A stretch of 32,919 nt of DNA from positions 1-32,919 of the forward strand of contig NZ_JWJE02000044.1 of NCBI RefSeq assembly GCF_000812025.2, read 5' to 3'. The translations under genes were made by a program, and so were the position numbers. This DNA is from Bacillus thermotolerans (GTDB taxonomy: Bacteria > Bacillota > Bacilli > Bacillales > Domibacillaceae). Shown piece after piece: positions 11,084 to 18,081 of the stretch. Positions within the stretch are counted from its first letter, which is position 1, and each line of letters opens with the position of its first letter. The notes beneath the pieces were generated by a model. It did no database searches, had not been told where the DNA came from, and saw only the letters and a program-made list of their open reading frames with translations.

Positions 11084-11650
11084 CTGGAATATGTGGAAGC
11101 TATAAGGGATAAGAGGCAAATTCAATCTATAAAGAAAGTGTTAAAAAAGTCTTCTGCACGCGATTACTTGCTCTTTGTTTTTGGTATCAATACGGGGTTA
11201 AAAATTACAGAATTACTCAATATAAGAGTGAGTGATGTAGTTAGCGAAAACCAAAAGGTCAACGACTACTTAAAACTTTATGATGAAGGGAGCGGTGAAA
11301 CGAGATTTATTTATTTAAACAGTAAAGTAAAGAAAGCACTTAAGGAGTTTCTTGCAAAGGATAAATGGGAAATGACTGCTTTTTTATTTCATTCATCTAG
11401 GTCGTCTCAGCCCATTACCCGGCAGCAAGCCTATAGAATTATTCATGAAGCAGCTGAAAAGGCCGGTGTAACAGTGAAAGTAGGAACACAATCCATGCGG
11501 AAGACATTCGGATTCCATGCATTTAAACAAGGAGTAGCTATTTCTCTTTTGCAAAAATACTTCCACCACTCCACCCCCTCGGAAACATTGAAATATATCG
11601 GTGTTTCTAAAGATGAACCGGTCCGCACAGAAATAGATGTAAATCTGTAA
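11084..11650 (+). CDS. Small tyrosine recombinase/integrase (YoeC-like)
   Basis: This tyrosine recombinase has only the catalytic domain. FGINTGLKITELLNIRVSDV carries the position of the first catalytic Arg (here GLKITELL with Lys where many enzymes have Arg). QSMRKTFGFHAFKQG carries the R-x-x-x-x-H region, followed by LQKYFHHST and the candidate Tyr in LKYIGVS. It resembles B. subtilis YoeC, of similar size. The start is uncertain. GAAAGGAGG at 11066-11074 is followed after nine bases by CTG at 11084 (188 aa), while an in-frame ATG at 11036 lies inside the palindrome and has no ribosome binding site. No att site or other phage gene is seen. Confidence 0.75.
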   Translation: MEYVEAIRDKRQIQSIKKVLKKSSARDYLLFVFGINTGLKITELLNIRVSDVVSENQKVNDYLKLYDEGSGETRFIYLNSKVKKALKEFLAKDKWEMTAFLFHSSRSSQPITRQQAYRIIHEAAEKAGVTVKVGTQSMRKTFGFHAFKQGVAISLLQKYFHHSTPSETLKYIGVSKDEPVRTEIDVNL

Positions 11651-11777
11651 AATAGCCTTGTATATATTTGCTCTTCAAGCGGAGTATCTCAATACCGCTC
11701 CCCTAAGGAAAGGCTTATTTCTCAGGAGATACAGATCCCATTCTAATGACCGAGCAGACCATGCGCGAAACAAACGG

Positions 11778-11817
11778 GAAGATATGGACTTGTCAATTAA
11801 GCATATCTTCATCTTTC
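11778..11817 (+). promoter_or_regulatory. Stem-loop in the khtTU leader
   Basis: GAAGATATG and CATATCTTC form a perfect 9-bp stem with a 15-base loop, followed by ATCTTTCCTTT. It stands about 37 bases before the khtT start in a 200-base leader that matches no riboswitch I recognise. It could be a weak terminator or attenuator. Confidence 0.4.
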
Positions 11818-11853
11818 CTTTACTCATTTATTAACTTTTAGGAGGCATTTAGG

Positions 11854-12351
11854 ATGAATATTAGAGAAAGTGAACTTCCAGGGATTGGTTATAAGTTTGA
11901 AATTATCACGAAAAATGATGACAAGCTCGTTGTCGTGATCCACGATGATGGACGGAGAGAAATTTATCATTTTGATGCGGATGATCACGAGGAAGCTGTC
12001 TCTGCAGCTACTTTCACAGATGAGGAAGCCAGACAAATTGCAGGGATTTTAGGAGGAATGAGATATAATCCTAAATCGTTAGATACAGTCGATTTTACAT
12101 TTGATGACGACTTAATTATTGAATGGTACCAAGTAGAGCCGGGTGCTCCAGCTATTAACCGAACGATCGGTGAAGTTGATATTAGAAGCAACTTCGGTGT
12201 AAATGTTATTGCCATTAAGGAAAAAGGCACAAAAAGAACGTACAACCCAGGTCCAGATACCATTATCGAAGCTGGCGATACATTAGTCATTTCAGGAGAA
12301 AAAAATCAAATAAGAAAGCTGATAAGCACTTTATTATCTAGTAGAAAGTGA
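11854..12351 (+). CDS. khtT: KhtT-like regulatory subunit (TrkA-C domain)
   Basis: This 165-aa cytoplasmic protein matches KhtT (YhaT), the peripheral regulator of the KhtU K+/H+ antiporter. The N-terminal half starts MNIRESELPGIGYKFEI. The C-terminal half, about residues 85-162, is a TrkA-C/RCK_C fold ending in AGDTLVISGEKNQI. In B. subtilis this domain binds c-di-AMP. TAGGAGG precedes the ATG. khtU follows nine bases after the stop, so the pair is an operon. The third B. subtilis gene, khtS, is absent upstream. Confidence 0.9.
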   Translation: MNIRESELPGIGYKFEIITKNDDKLVVVIHDDGRREIYHFDADDHEEAVSAATFTDEEARQIAGILGGMRYNPKSLDTVDFTFDDDLIIEWYQVEPGAPAINRTIGEVDIRSNFGVNVIAIKEKGTKRTYNPGPDTIIEAGDTLVISGEKNQIRKLISTLLSSRK

Positions 12352-12360
12352 GGAACATGA

Positions 12361-13587
12361 ATGGACAATCTAGTCTTTGAAGTTGGTACCGCACTCGTAC
12401 TAATTGCTGTCACTTCCCTTCTTGCCAATAAACTTAATTTTTCTATTATTCCGTTCTTAATTGTTCTAGGGATGCTCGTTGGACCTCATGCCCCGACATT
12501 TGGATTGATTGATCTTACCTTTATTGAAAGTAATGAAATCATTCAATTTCTAGGACGTATGGGTGTCCTATTCCTGTTATTTTATCTGGGGCTGGAATTC
12601 TCTGTAGGAAAACTGGCGAAGTCAGGACGAAGTATTGTGGTAGGCGGGACCGTCTACGTAGCTATTAACTTCGTCCTCGGGCTTCTATATGGATTTCTTA
12701 CGGGAATGCCATGGATGGAAACTCTGATCATCGCTGGACTTCTCAGTGTCTCTTCCAGTGCGATTGTCGCTAAAACCCTTGTCGATTTAAAAAGAACAGC
12801 CAACCCCGAAACAGAACTGATCCTTGGGATTATTCTGTTCGATGATATCTTTTTAGCTTTATTCTTAACCACGATGTCAGGTGTTTTACTTGCCGGTTCC
12901 ACGTCTGTTTTTGGCATCATTACCTCGGTCCTTATCTCAGTCGGCTATATGCTGATGTTTTTCGTTATCGCCCGCAAAGGGACTCCTCTACTAAACAAAT
13001 GGTTAAATATCAAATCAGATGAAATTTTCATTATCGTTATTTTTGCTATTCTGTTCTTCGTGGCTGGTTTCTCAGAAACCCTTCATGTAGCGGAAGCAAT
13101 CGGCGCTTTACTGCTGGGCCTAGTCTTCTCTGAAACAGAGCATAGAGACCGAATTGAACACTTGGTTGTTCCATTTAGAGACTTCTTCGGCGCCATTTTC
13201 TTTTTCAGCTTTGGCTTAAGTATTGACCCGTCAACATTAAGCGATGCTATTTGGTTAGCTTTAGGGGCTGCTTTAATTACTATTATAGCGAATGTTGTTG
13301 CTGGGATGTTTGCTGGAAGACAGGCAAAGCTGTCTCACAAAGCTTCCACAAACATCGGTCTAACTATTATGGCACGCGGGGAATTTTCTATTATTGTCGC
13401 CAACTTGGGAATTGCAGCAGGATTGAGCCCGATTTTAACTCCTTTCACTGCTCTCTATGTCCTCATTCTTGCTATTGCAGGACCACTTCTAGCAAAAGAA
13501 AGCAAAAACGTATACAAGCTTTTAAACAAAGTATTCAAATGGAGTAAAGTTTCTGAAAAGAAAAAAATAGAGGTGCCTGGGGAATAA
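12361..13587 (+). CDS. khtU: KhtU-like K+/H+ antiporter (CPA2 family)
   Basis: A 408-aa membrane protein with about twelve hydrophobic segments, typical of CPA2 (Kef-type) exchangers. It begins MDNLVFEVGTALVLIAVTS and contains GVLFLLFYLGLEFS, LLSVSSSAIVAKTLVDL and LILGIILFDDIFLALFL, the last with the acidic pair expected in the transport site. It lacks the C-terminal Rossmann (TrkA-N) domain of KefB/C; regulation comes from the separate KhtT. In B. subtilis KhtTU exports K+ and protects from high K+, alkaline pH and methylglyoxal. Gene order and spacing support the same role. Confidence 0.9.
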   Translation: MDNLVFEVGTALVLIAVTSLLANKLNFSIIPFLIVLGMLVGPHAPTFGLIDLTFIESNEIIQFLGRMGVLFLLFYLGLEFSVGKLAKSGRSIVVGGTVYVAINFVLGLLYGFLTGMPWMETLIIAGLLSVSSSAIVAKTLVDLKRTANPETELILGIILFDDIFLALFLTTMSGVLLAGSTSVFGIITSVLISVGYMLMFFVIARKGTPLLNKWLNIKSDEIFIIVIFAILFFVAGFSETLHVAEAIGALLLGLVFSETEHRDRIEHLVVPFRDFFGAIFFFSFGLSIDPSTLSDAIWLALGAALITIIANVVAGMFAGRQAKLSHKASTNIGLTIMARGEFSIIVANLGIAAGLSPILTPFTALYVLILAIAGPLLAKESKNVYKLLNKVFKWSKVSEKKKIEVPGE

Positions 13588-13792
13588 GGATTTTTCATAC
13601 CTGTCCCAAAAGCTTAGCCATTCTGTCTTTATAGACAAGCTGTATAGCAGAGATTACTCACGCCCTCTCTATATTAATAAAACCACGTGGACACTTGGAT
13701 AGCTCCTCATTCACTTTGCCTATTCAGGAGAACCACTTATTCAATATCCCTTCTTCTTTCATAGTATGTAATACACCATACAATAATATGGC
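13588..13792. other. Gene-free stretch after khtU
   Basis: I see no gene here. Short open frames lack ribosome binding sites and protein-like composition. A possible extra cis element could not be recognised. Confidence 0.5.
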
Positions 13793-13846
13793 ATCCTTTC
13801 AGCTGACAACACAAGCAGTACTTTGTTGGCTGAAAGGATTTTTTCT
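13793..13846 (+). terminator. Terminator downstream of khtTU
   Basis: ATCCTTTCAGC and GCTGAAAGGAT form an 11-bp stem around a 25-base loop, followed by TTTTTCTC. It is the first convincing terminator after khtU, about 205 bases past the stop. Confidence 0.75.
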
Positions 13847-13929
13847 CATGAAGATCCACCATTTTAAAACAAGCGCCTATTATTTTTACAATTAATGTAA
13901 CTTTATAACGAATGATGTGTTGAATTTAT

Positions 13930-13954
13930 GTTTCATTCTATGCAAACCGGATAT
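13930..13954 (+). promoter_or_regulatory. SigB-type promoter of the first gsiB-like gene
   Basis: GTTTCA (13930-13935), a 13-base spacer and GGATAT (13949-13954) match the SigB consensus (GTTTAA, 12-14 bases, GGGTAT) with two mismatches. GsiB in B. subtilis is a well-known SigB gene, which supports the reading. Confidence 0.7.
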
Positions 13955-14006
13955 ATATAAAGCGTACACCACCACCAAACACTTCACCAAAAGGAGAGGA
14001 AAACAA

Positions 14007-14225
14007 ATGGCATCAAGAAATGAAGAAAACAACAAAAAGATGAGTGTAGAAGAAGCTGGACGCAAGGGTGGAGAAGCTACTGCCCGCAACCACGATAAAG
14101 AATTCTATCAAGAGATTGGCAAGAAGGGCGGAGAAGCTACCGCTGAAAATCACGGAGAAGAGTTCTATAAAGAAATTGGTGAAAAAGGCGGAAACGCTCG
14201 TGCTGAACAGAGAGATTCAGAGTAA
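14007..14225 (+). CDS. gsiB: GsiB-like KGG-repeat stress protein, copy 1
   Basis: A 72-aa hydrophilic protein built from about three 20-residue repeats of the type KEFYQEIGKKGGEATAENH, matching B. subtilis GsiB (123 aa, five repeats). These LEA-like, probably disordered proteins are induced by stress and starvation; their molecular role is not settled. The start follows AAGGAGAGG and begins MASRNEENNKKMSVEEAGRKGG. The upstream ATG in the same frame (13917) precedes the promoter and is not used. It is the shortest of three tandem copies. Confidence 0.9.
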   Translation: MASRNEENNKKMSVEEAGRKGGEATARNHDKEFYQEIGKKGGEATAENHGEEFYKEIGEKGGNARAEQRDSE

Positions 14226-14251
14226 TATCTACTGTAACTAATAAATTAAAA

Positions 14252-14277
14252 GTTTAACTTTATTAGAAAAAGGAAAT
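14252..14277 (+). promoter_or_regulatory. Possible SigB-type promoter of gsiB copy 2
   Basis: A perfect GTTTAA (14252-14257), a 14-base spacer and GGAAAT (14272-14277, two mismatches from GGGTAT) lie between copies 1 and 2. A GGAAATAGA block is repeated upstream of copy 3, but without a good -35 box. Confidence 0.45.
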
Positions 14278-14319
14278 AGAATCCATGAACGATTCAATAC
14301 ACAAAAGGAGATGTTCAAC

Positions 14320-14601
14320 ATGGCAAAAAACAACAATAACAACAATGAAAATAAAATGAGCTTAGAAGAAGCTGGACGCAAAGGCGGAGAAACCACTGCT
14401 CAAAACCACGATAAAGAATTCTATCAAGAGATTGGTAAGAAGGGCGGAGAAGCTACCGCTGAAAATCACGATAAAGAATTCTATCAAGAAATCGGCCGCA
14501 AAGGTGGAGAAGCTACTTCTGAAAACCATGATAAGGAATTCTACCAAGAAATCGGCGAAAAAGGCGGCAATGCTCGTGCTGAGCAAAACGACGACAACTA
14601 A
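14320..14601 (+). CDS. GsiB-like KGG-repeat stress protein, copy 2
   Basis: A 93-aa protein of four KGG repeats behind an Asn-rich start (MAKNNNNNNENKMSLEEAG). The repeats differ from each other by one or two residues. The ATG at 14320 follows AAAAGGAG by nine bases; the in-frame ATG nine bases earlier is too close to that site. It ends GGNARAEQNDDN like the other copies. The three copies are near-identical in the repeats, so they arose by recent tandem duplication or are kept alike by gene conversion. Confidence 0.9.
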   Translation: MAKNNNNNNENKMSLEEAGRKGGETTAQNHDKEFYQEIGKKGGEATAENHDKEFYQEIGRKGGEATSENHDKEFYQEIGEKGGNARAEQNDDN

Positions 14602-14718
14602 TAACGGTTATTTGTAAAAGACTTTGTTAAAGAAAAATAGATAGAAAGCACTAAATAATCAACGGAAATAGATTCTAAGTTAAGTAGGATTCATTAAATT
14701 AAAAGGAGAGATAACAAT

Positions 14719-15061
14719 ATGGCACGAAACAACGACAACAATAACGAAAACAAAATGAGTTTAGAAGAAAGCTGGACGCAAGGGCGGAGAAACCACTGCT
14801 CAGAACCACGATAAAGAATTCTATCAAGAAATTGGCAAGAAGGGCGGAGAAGCTACCGCTGAAAGCCACAATAAAGAATTCTACCAACAGATCGGACAAA
14901 AAGGTGGAGAAGCTACTGCCGAAAATCATGGTGAAGATTTCTACCAAGAAATCGGCCGTAAAGGCGGAGAAGCTACTTCTGAAAACCATGATAAAGAATT
15001 CTACCAAGAAATTGGTGAAAAAGGCGGCAACGCCCGCGCTGAGCAAAACGACAATAATTAA
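14719..15061 (+). pseudogene. GsiB-like KGG-repeat stress protein, copy 3, frameshifted
   Basis: The gene starts MARNNDNNNENKMSLEE after AAAAGGAGAG, like copy 2. In copy 2 the next bases read GAAGAAGCTGGACGC; here they read GAAGAAAGCTGGACGC, with one extra A in the run at 14768-14770. Translation then leaves frame and stops after 31 residues. Beyond the shift the correct frame continues unbroken for about 97 codons with five more repeat-like units to the usual end (AEQNDNN). The undamaged remainder suggests a recent mutation, a sequencing error in the A-run, or programmed slippage. Confidence 0.85.
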
Positions 15062-15069
15062 TAATTGAT

Positions 15070-15101
15070 AAAAAAGCCCCGGAGCTGCCGGGGCTTTTTT
15101 A
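15070..15101. terminator. Bidirectional terminator between gsiB copy 3 and hpaF
   Basis: AAAAAAGCCCCGG and CCGGGGCTTTTTT form a stem with T-runs in both directions, serving the gsiB genes on plus and the hpa operon on minus. Confidence 0.95.
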
Positions 15102-15494
15102 ATGCTGATTCTCCTTTTTATAACGCTGGTGGATATTATTGTGTTTGTACGTTGCTCTCGTAAATTCCGCTATCTCCATGGACAGTGCTAAATATCTTTC
15201 CTTAAATAGCTCCCCGAAATGATCTTTTATAATCTCAAATAATTCATCACCGGCAGCGGATACTTCTTCTTCTGCCCGGCCAGCGCCGATTTTCATTGTA
15301 GCATGAACGAAGGCATCATCCTCTGTTCCATCCGCTACACGATAATCTTTCAACTCTATTGCTCGAGAACGGATGCCCCCGATTGGAAAGACATCTCCTT
15401 TAGCCACAAGAGAATCATTGATCTTTTGTAAAAGATCAGGGATATTTGCTCTTTCTTTTATATTGTCCGTGTATTCAATAATGACGTGCGGCAT
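15099..15494 (-). CDS. hpaF: 5-carboxymethyl-2-hydroxymuconate delta-isomerase HpaF
   Basis: This 131-aa enzyme belongs to the tautomerase superfamily. After removal of Met it starts with Pro (MPHVIIEYTDNI), the catalytic base of the family, and Arg residues follow in GGIRSRAIEL. It isomerises 5-carboxymethyl-2-hydroxymuconate to the 2-oxo-3-ene form during homoprotocatechuate breakdown. Length matches E. coli HpaF/CHMI (about 126 aa). GAGGAGGGGG precedes the ATG. It is the last gene of the operon, 17 bases after hpaG2. Confidence 0.92.
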   Translation of the reverse strand: MPHVIIEYTDNIKERANIPDLLQKINDSLVAKGDVFPIGGIRSRAIELKDYRVADGTEDDAFVHATMKIGAGRAEEEVSAAGDELFEIIKDHFGELFKERYLALSMEIAEFTRATYKHNNIHQRYKKENQH

Positions 15495-15511
15495 CTTTTC
15501 CCCCTCCTCTT

Positions 15512-16303
15512 CTATGTCGCCTGGTTAGAAGCTGCTTGAGCCGCCTCTGAAATACCGAACGCTTCATCACCAACAATCGTATTTACAAGTCGGCCAAGCC
15601 CTTCAATTTCAGTAATGACTTCATCCCCCACCTTTGTATCAACCGATCCTTTCGGTGTACCAGTTAAAATCAGATCGCCTTCATTTAAGGTCATAAAACT
15701 GCTTAAATATTCAATCAAGTAAGGAATGTCAAACACCATATCTTTTGTACTGCCTTCCTGAGTAAGATTCCCGTTGACGTATGTTCTTAAGGCGAGATTC
15801 ATCGGATCAGGCACATCGTCTTTGTCGACAAACCACGGGCCAATAGGCGTACATGTGTCGCGGTTTTTCACCCGCAGATTCGGCCGGTAATAATTCTCCA
15901 GGTAATCGCGGATGGCATAATCATTCGCAATCGTGTAGCCTGCTACATAGTCATACGCCCTATCTCTTTGAATGTTGCGGCCCGTTTTTCCAATGACTAC
16001 AGCTAGCTCGCATTCGTAGTGCATATACGTCACAGCAGCCGGACGGCGTGTCTGGCCGTGGTGTCCAATGAATGTGTTCGGTCCTTTTAAAAATACAAGC
16101 GGCTCTTCCGGTGCTTTGAAAGACAGCTCGGCCGCATGGTCTGCATAATTTAAACCAAGCGCAAACACCGTCTTCGGCTCAACCGGCGGCAGCCAGACGA
16201 CCTCCTGCTCGGTTACTAGCCGGCCATCGTTCAGCCGCAGCCCTTTATCCGCTTCTACCGCTTCATGAACCGCACCTGCGTAAGCCACTCTTGCCCTTCT
16301 CAT
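15512..16303 (-). CDS. hpaG2: HpaG2: HHDD isomerase / OPET decarboxylase, C-terminal type subunit
   Basis: A 263-aa fumarylacetoacetate hydrolase-fold protein corresponding to the C-terminal half of the enterobacterial bifunctional HpaG (HpcE). The metal-ligand pattern is intact: the Glu pair in HYECEL (residues 97 and 99) and Asp128 in TIANDYAIRD. The substrate loop NYADHAAEL is near residue 52. The pair of subunits decarboxylates 5-oxopent-3-ene-1,2,5-tricarboxylate and isomerises the product. AAAGGAGGGG precedes the ATG. Its start overlaps the hpaG1 stop by four bases, so the halves are translated together. Confidence 0.88.
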   Translation of the reverse strand: MRRARVAYAGAVHEAVEADKGLRLNDGRLVTEQEVVWLPPVEPKTVFALGLNYADHAAELSFKAPEEPLVFLKGPNTFIGHHGQTRRPAAVTYMHYECELAVVIGKTGRNIQRDRAYDYVAGYTIANDYAIRDYLENYYRPNLRVKNRDTCTPIGPWFVDKDDVPDPMNLALRTYVNGNLTQEGSTKDMVFDIPYLIEYLSSFMTLNEGDLILTGTPKGSVDTKVGDEVITEIEGLGRLVNTIVGDEAFGISEAAQAASNQAT

Positions 16304-17085
16304 CGAATCCCCTCCTTTGTAAGCTCCTCTTCACACATAACGTGGTTTTCTAATATACCGATCCCATCAATCTCAATGCGAACTGTATCTCCCGCCTTCA
16401 CGCGAGGCGCTCCTTCCGGTACACCCGTCAAAAGAACATCTCCTTTATGCAGTGTCATAAACTCAGTTACGTCCGCTAACAGCTGGGCAGCTGGGCGGAT
16501 CCAATGGGCTGTCGTATTCTCCTGGCGAAGCTGGCCGTTAATATACACGCGGATGCTCACTTGGTTAATGTCTGATACCGCTTCTTTATCCGTTATCCAC
16601 GGGCCGATCGGACAAAAGCCATCTCTTGCCTTTTGCTTAATTGCTGGCCGGTAGACACTGTCATGCGGAATACTCACATCATTGGCGACCGTATAGCCTG
16701 CTATATACTCAAGAGCTTCCTCCTCCCTTACTCTGGTAGCTGTACGGCCAATGATAAGAGCCAGCGAGGCGCCTACTTCCAATTCTTCCTCCCCACTTGG
16801 AAGCGGGATAGGCCGTTTGTGGCTGTTCATTGTATTCAACGGCTTGATATAAAGAATGGGCGCTTGTGGAGGGGCTTTATACGGTGCTTCATGGACGGCT
16901 TCGCCTAGAGCTTCAAGCGCACCCTGATAATTTAAGAGTGTGCCGTACACGGTTCCAGAAACCGGGACATCGGACGGGAGCTCATTCACTTGGAAAGAGT
17001 CTCCTTTTCTTTCAACAACTTCTTCAGGTACCTTCACATTGCTTTCGTCTGGCTGCAGTTTGTCTTGTCGTTTTGCCTTTACCAT
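16300..17085 (-). CDS. hpaG1: HpaG1: HHDD isomerase / OPET decarboxylase, N-terminal type subunit
   Basis: A 261-aa fumarylacetoacetate hydrolase-fold protein matching the N-terminal half of HpcE. It keeps the fold signatures (GTLLNYQ, YIKPLNT, YTVANDVSIPHD). In place of the Glu pair of HpaG2 it has Gly105 and Ser107, so metal binding at this site is doubtful, while the Asp in ANDVSIP is kept. The start at 17085 follows GTGAGGAG; the longer frame to 17124 would begin inside the intercistronic hairpin. It overlaps hpaG2 by four bases. Confidence 0.85.
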   Translation of the reverse strand: MVKAKRQDKLQPDESNVKVPEEVVERKGDSFQVNELPSDVPVSGTVYGTLLNYQGALEALGEAVHEAPYKAPPQAPILYIKPLNTMNSHKRPIPLPSGEEELEVGASLALIIGRTATRVREEEALEYIAGYTVANDVSIPHDSVYRPAIKQKARDGFCPIGPWITDKEAVSDINQVSIRVYINGQLRQENTTAHWIRPAAQLLADVTEFMTLHKGDVLLTGVPEGAPRVKAGDTVRIEIDGIGILENHVMCEEELTKEGIR

Positions 17086-17102
17086 CTCTTCACTCCTCAC
17101 AG

Positions 17103-17139
17103 GGGAAAAGGGAAGCCGAGTCACAGCCTCCCCTTTTTC
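17103..17139 (-). terminator. Intercistronic hairpin within the hpa operon
   Basis: On the minus strand AAAAGGGGAGGC pairs imperfectly with GCTTCCCTTTT in the 75-base gap between the FAD synthetase-like gene and hpaG1. It could be a partial terminator or an mRNA-stabilising element that sets different levels for the two halves of the operon. Confidence 0.5.
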
Positions 17140-17160
17140 CTATTAAAAATAAGCTCGTCA

Positions 17161-18054
17161 TTAAATGACCATTTCGTCGCGCTGTATATAATCATACATA
17201 CCGGATGTCTCTCTATATCTGCTGTATATATGTTCTATCCATTTGATTTTCACTTCTTTGCCGGATATATCAGTCAAACAATCCTTCAATTGAATGAGCA
17301 AAGTGGACTGTCGCCCTGTTGACGACATTTGCTGGCAAACCCCCATGTATAGGCGGCCGTCTACTTCAGCTTTGACCACATATACCCCTGGCTTTGGCAG
17401 ACGATATTCTTCCTGTACATCTACCTTCATAAACTGATAGTTTCTATAAAACAGAGAAGGCTGTTTCACTTCCCCCATTACTTCATAGAAGTCACCTAGT
17501 AAGCGGGGAACCTCCTCAACACGCCCTGCCGCAAGCCGCTCGCGGATAGCTGTTGAACTGACTTTCTCTTCCTGATCGGTAATTTTCTGTACAGTCGTGA
17601 CATCGAACAAGCCGCGTCCCGCTTCGGTTAATGTACCCATGTTCCCCTTGCCCTTATGGCCGTAATGATAATCAAAGCCGGCAACGACATGCTTGCATTG
17701 AAGAGCAAGGATATACCGGCCGATAAACGCTTCGGGTGAAAGACGTGCAAACTCAGGTGTAAACTTGACGATGAACAGCTGATCTACTCCCAGCTCTCGA
17801 AAGCGCTCTTCTTTTACAGGGAGCGGTGTTAAATACGTCATCGGCTCCCGGTCAGGAAACAGGATATCCTTCGGATGAGGATAAAAGGTCATCACACTGA
17901 AGGCGTATCCTGTTTCCTTAGCTGCCTGCCGGGCGGTTTCCAAAATCCCCCGATGTCCGATATGGACGCCGTCAAAAAACCCGAGTGCGAGTACGCATGG
18001 AGTGATTTTGATTTTTTCGGTATCATCCAGCTGTTCCAAGTAGTACGTTTCCAT
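17161..18054 (-). CDS. FAD synthetase-like protein with degenerate riboflavin kinase domain
   Basis: A 297-aa relative of RibF (riboflavin kinase/FMN adenylyltransferase). The N-terminal nucleotidyltransferase domain is well kept: GFFDGVHIGHRG with the H-x-G-H motif at residues 31-34, AGFDYHYGHKGKGN near 125, and SSTAIRERL near 167. The C-terminal kinase domain is altered: the usual GR-x-x-GFPTAN flavin/ATP motif is missing (residues 194-212 read GEVKQPSLFYRNYQ...), though PKPGVYVVKAEVDG survives. It therefore probably adenylates FMN but does not phosphorylate riboflavin. Position between hpaC and hpaG1 suggests it supplies FAD for the HpaBC monooxygenase. I chose the ATG at 18054; an alternative GTG lies nine bases upstream. 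Confidence 0.8.
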   Translation of the reverse strand: METYYLEQLDDTEKIKITPCVLALGFFDGVHIGHRGILETARQAAKETGYAFSVMTFYPHPKDILFPDREPMTYLTPLPVKEERFRELGVDQLFIVKFTPEFARLSPEAFIGRYILALQCKHVVAGFDYHYGHKGKGNMGTLTEAGRGLFDVTTVQKITDQEEKVSSTAIRERLAAGRVEEVPRLLGDFYEVMGEVKQPSLFYRNYQFMKVDVQEEYRLPKPGVYVVKAEVDGRLYMGVCQQMSSTGRQSTLLIQLKDCLTDISGKEVKIKWIEHIYSRYRETSGMYDYIQRDEMVI

Positions 18055-18081
18055 CGATTGCACGTCTCCTTTCCATTTTCG

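Noticed and set aside
11651-11853. ydaO/c-di-AMP riboswitch or M-box before khtT
   Set aside because: None of the conserved core blocks of these RNAs could be found.
13695-13895. 66-codon plus-strand ORF before the gsiB genes
   Set aside because: It spans the khtTU terminator and has no ribosome binding site.
14362-15046. Long minus-strand frames opposite the gsiB copies (74 and 115 aa, Phe/Ser-rich)
   Set aside because: They are reverse readings of the KGG repeats with no ribosome binding site; the repeat period explains the lack of stops.
14007-15061. CRISPR-like array
   Set aside because: The regular 60-base repeats are coding KGG units without unique spacers.
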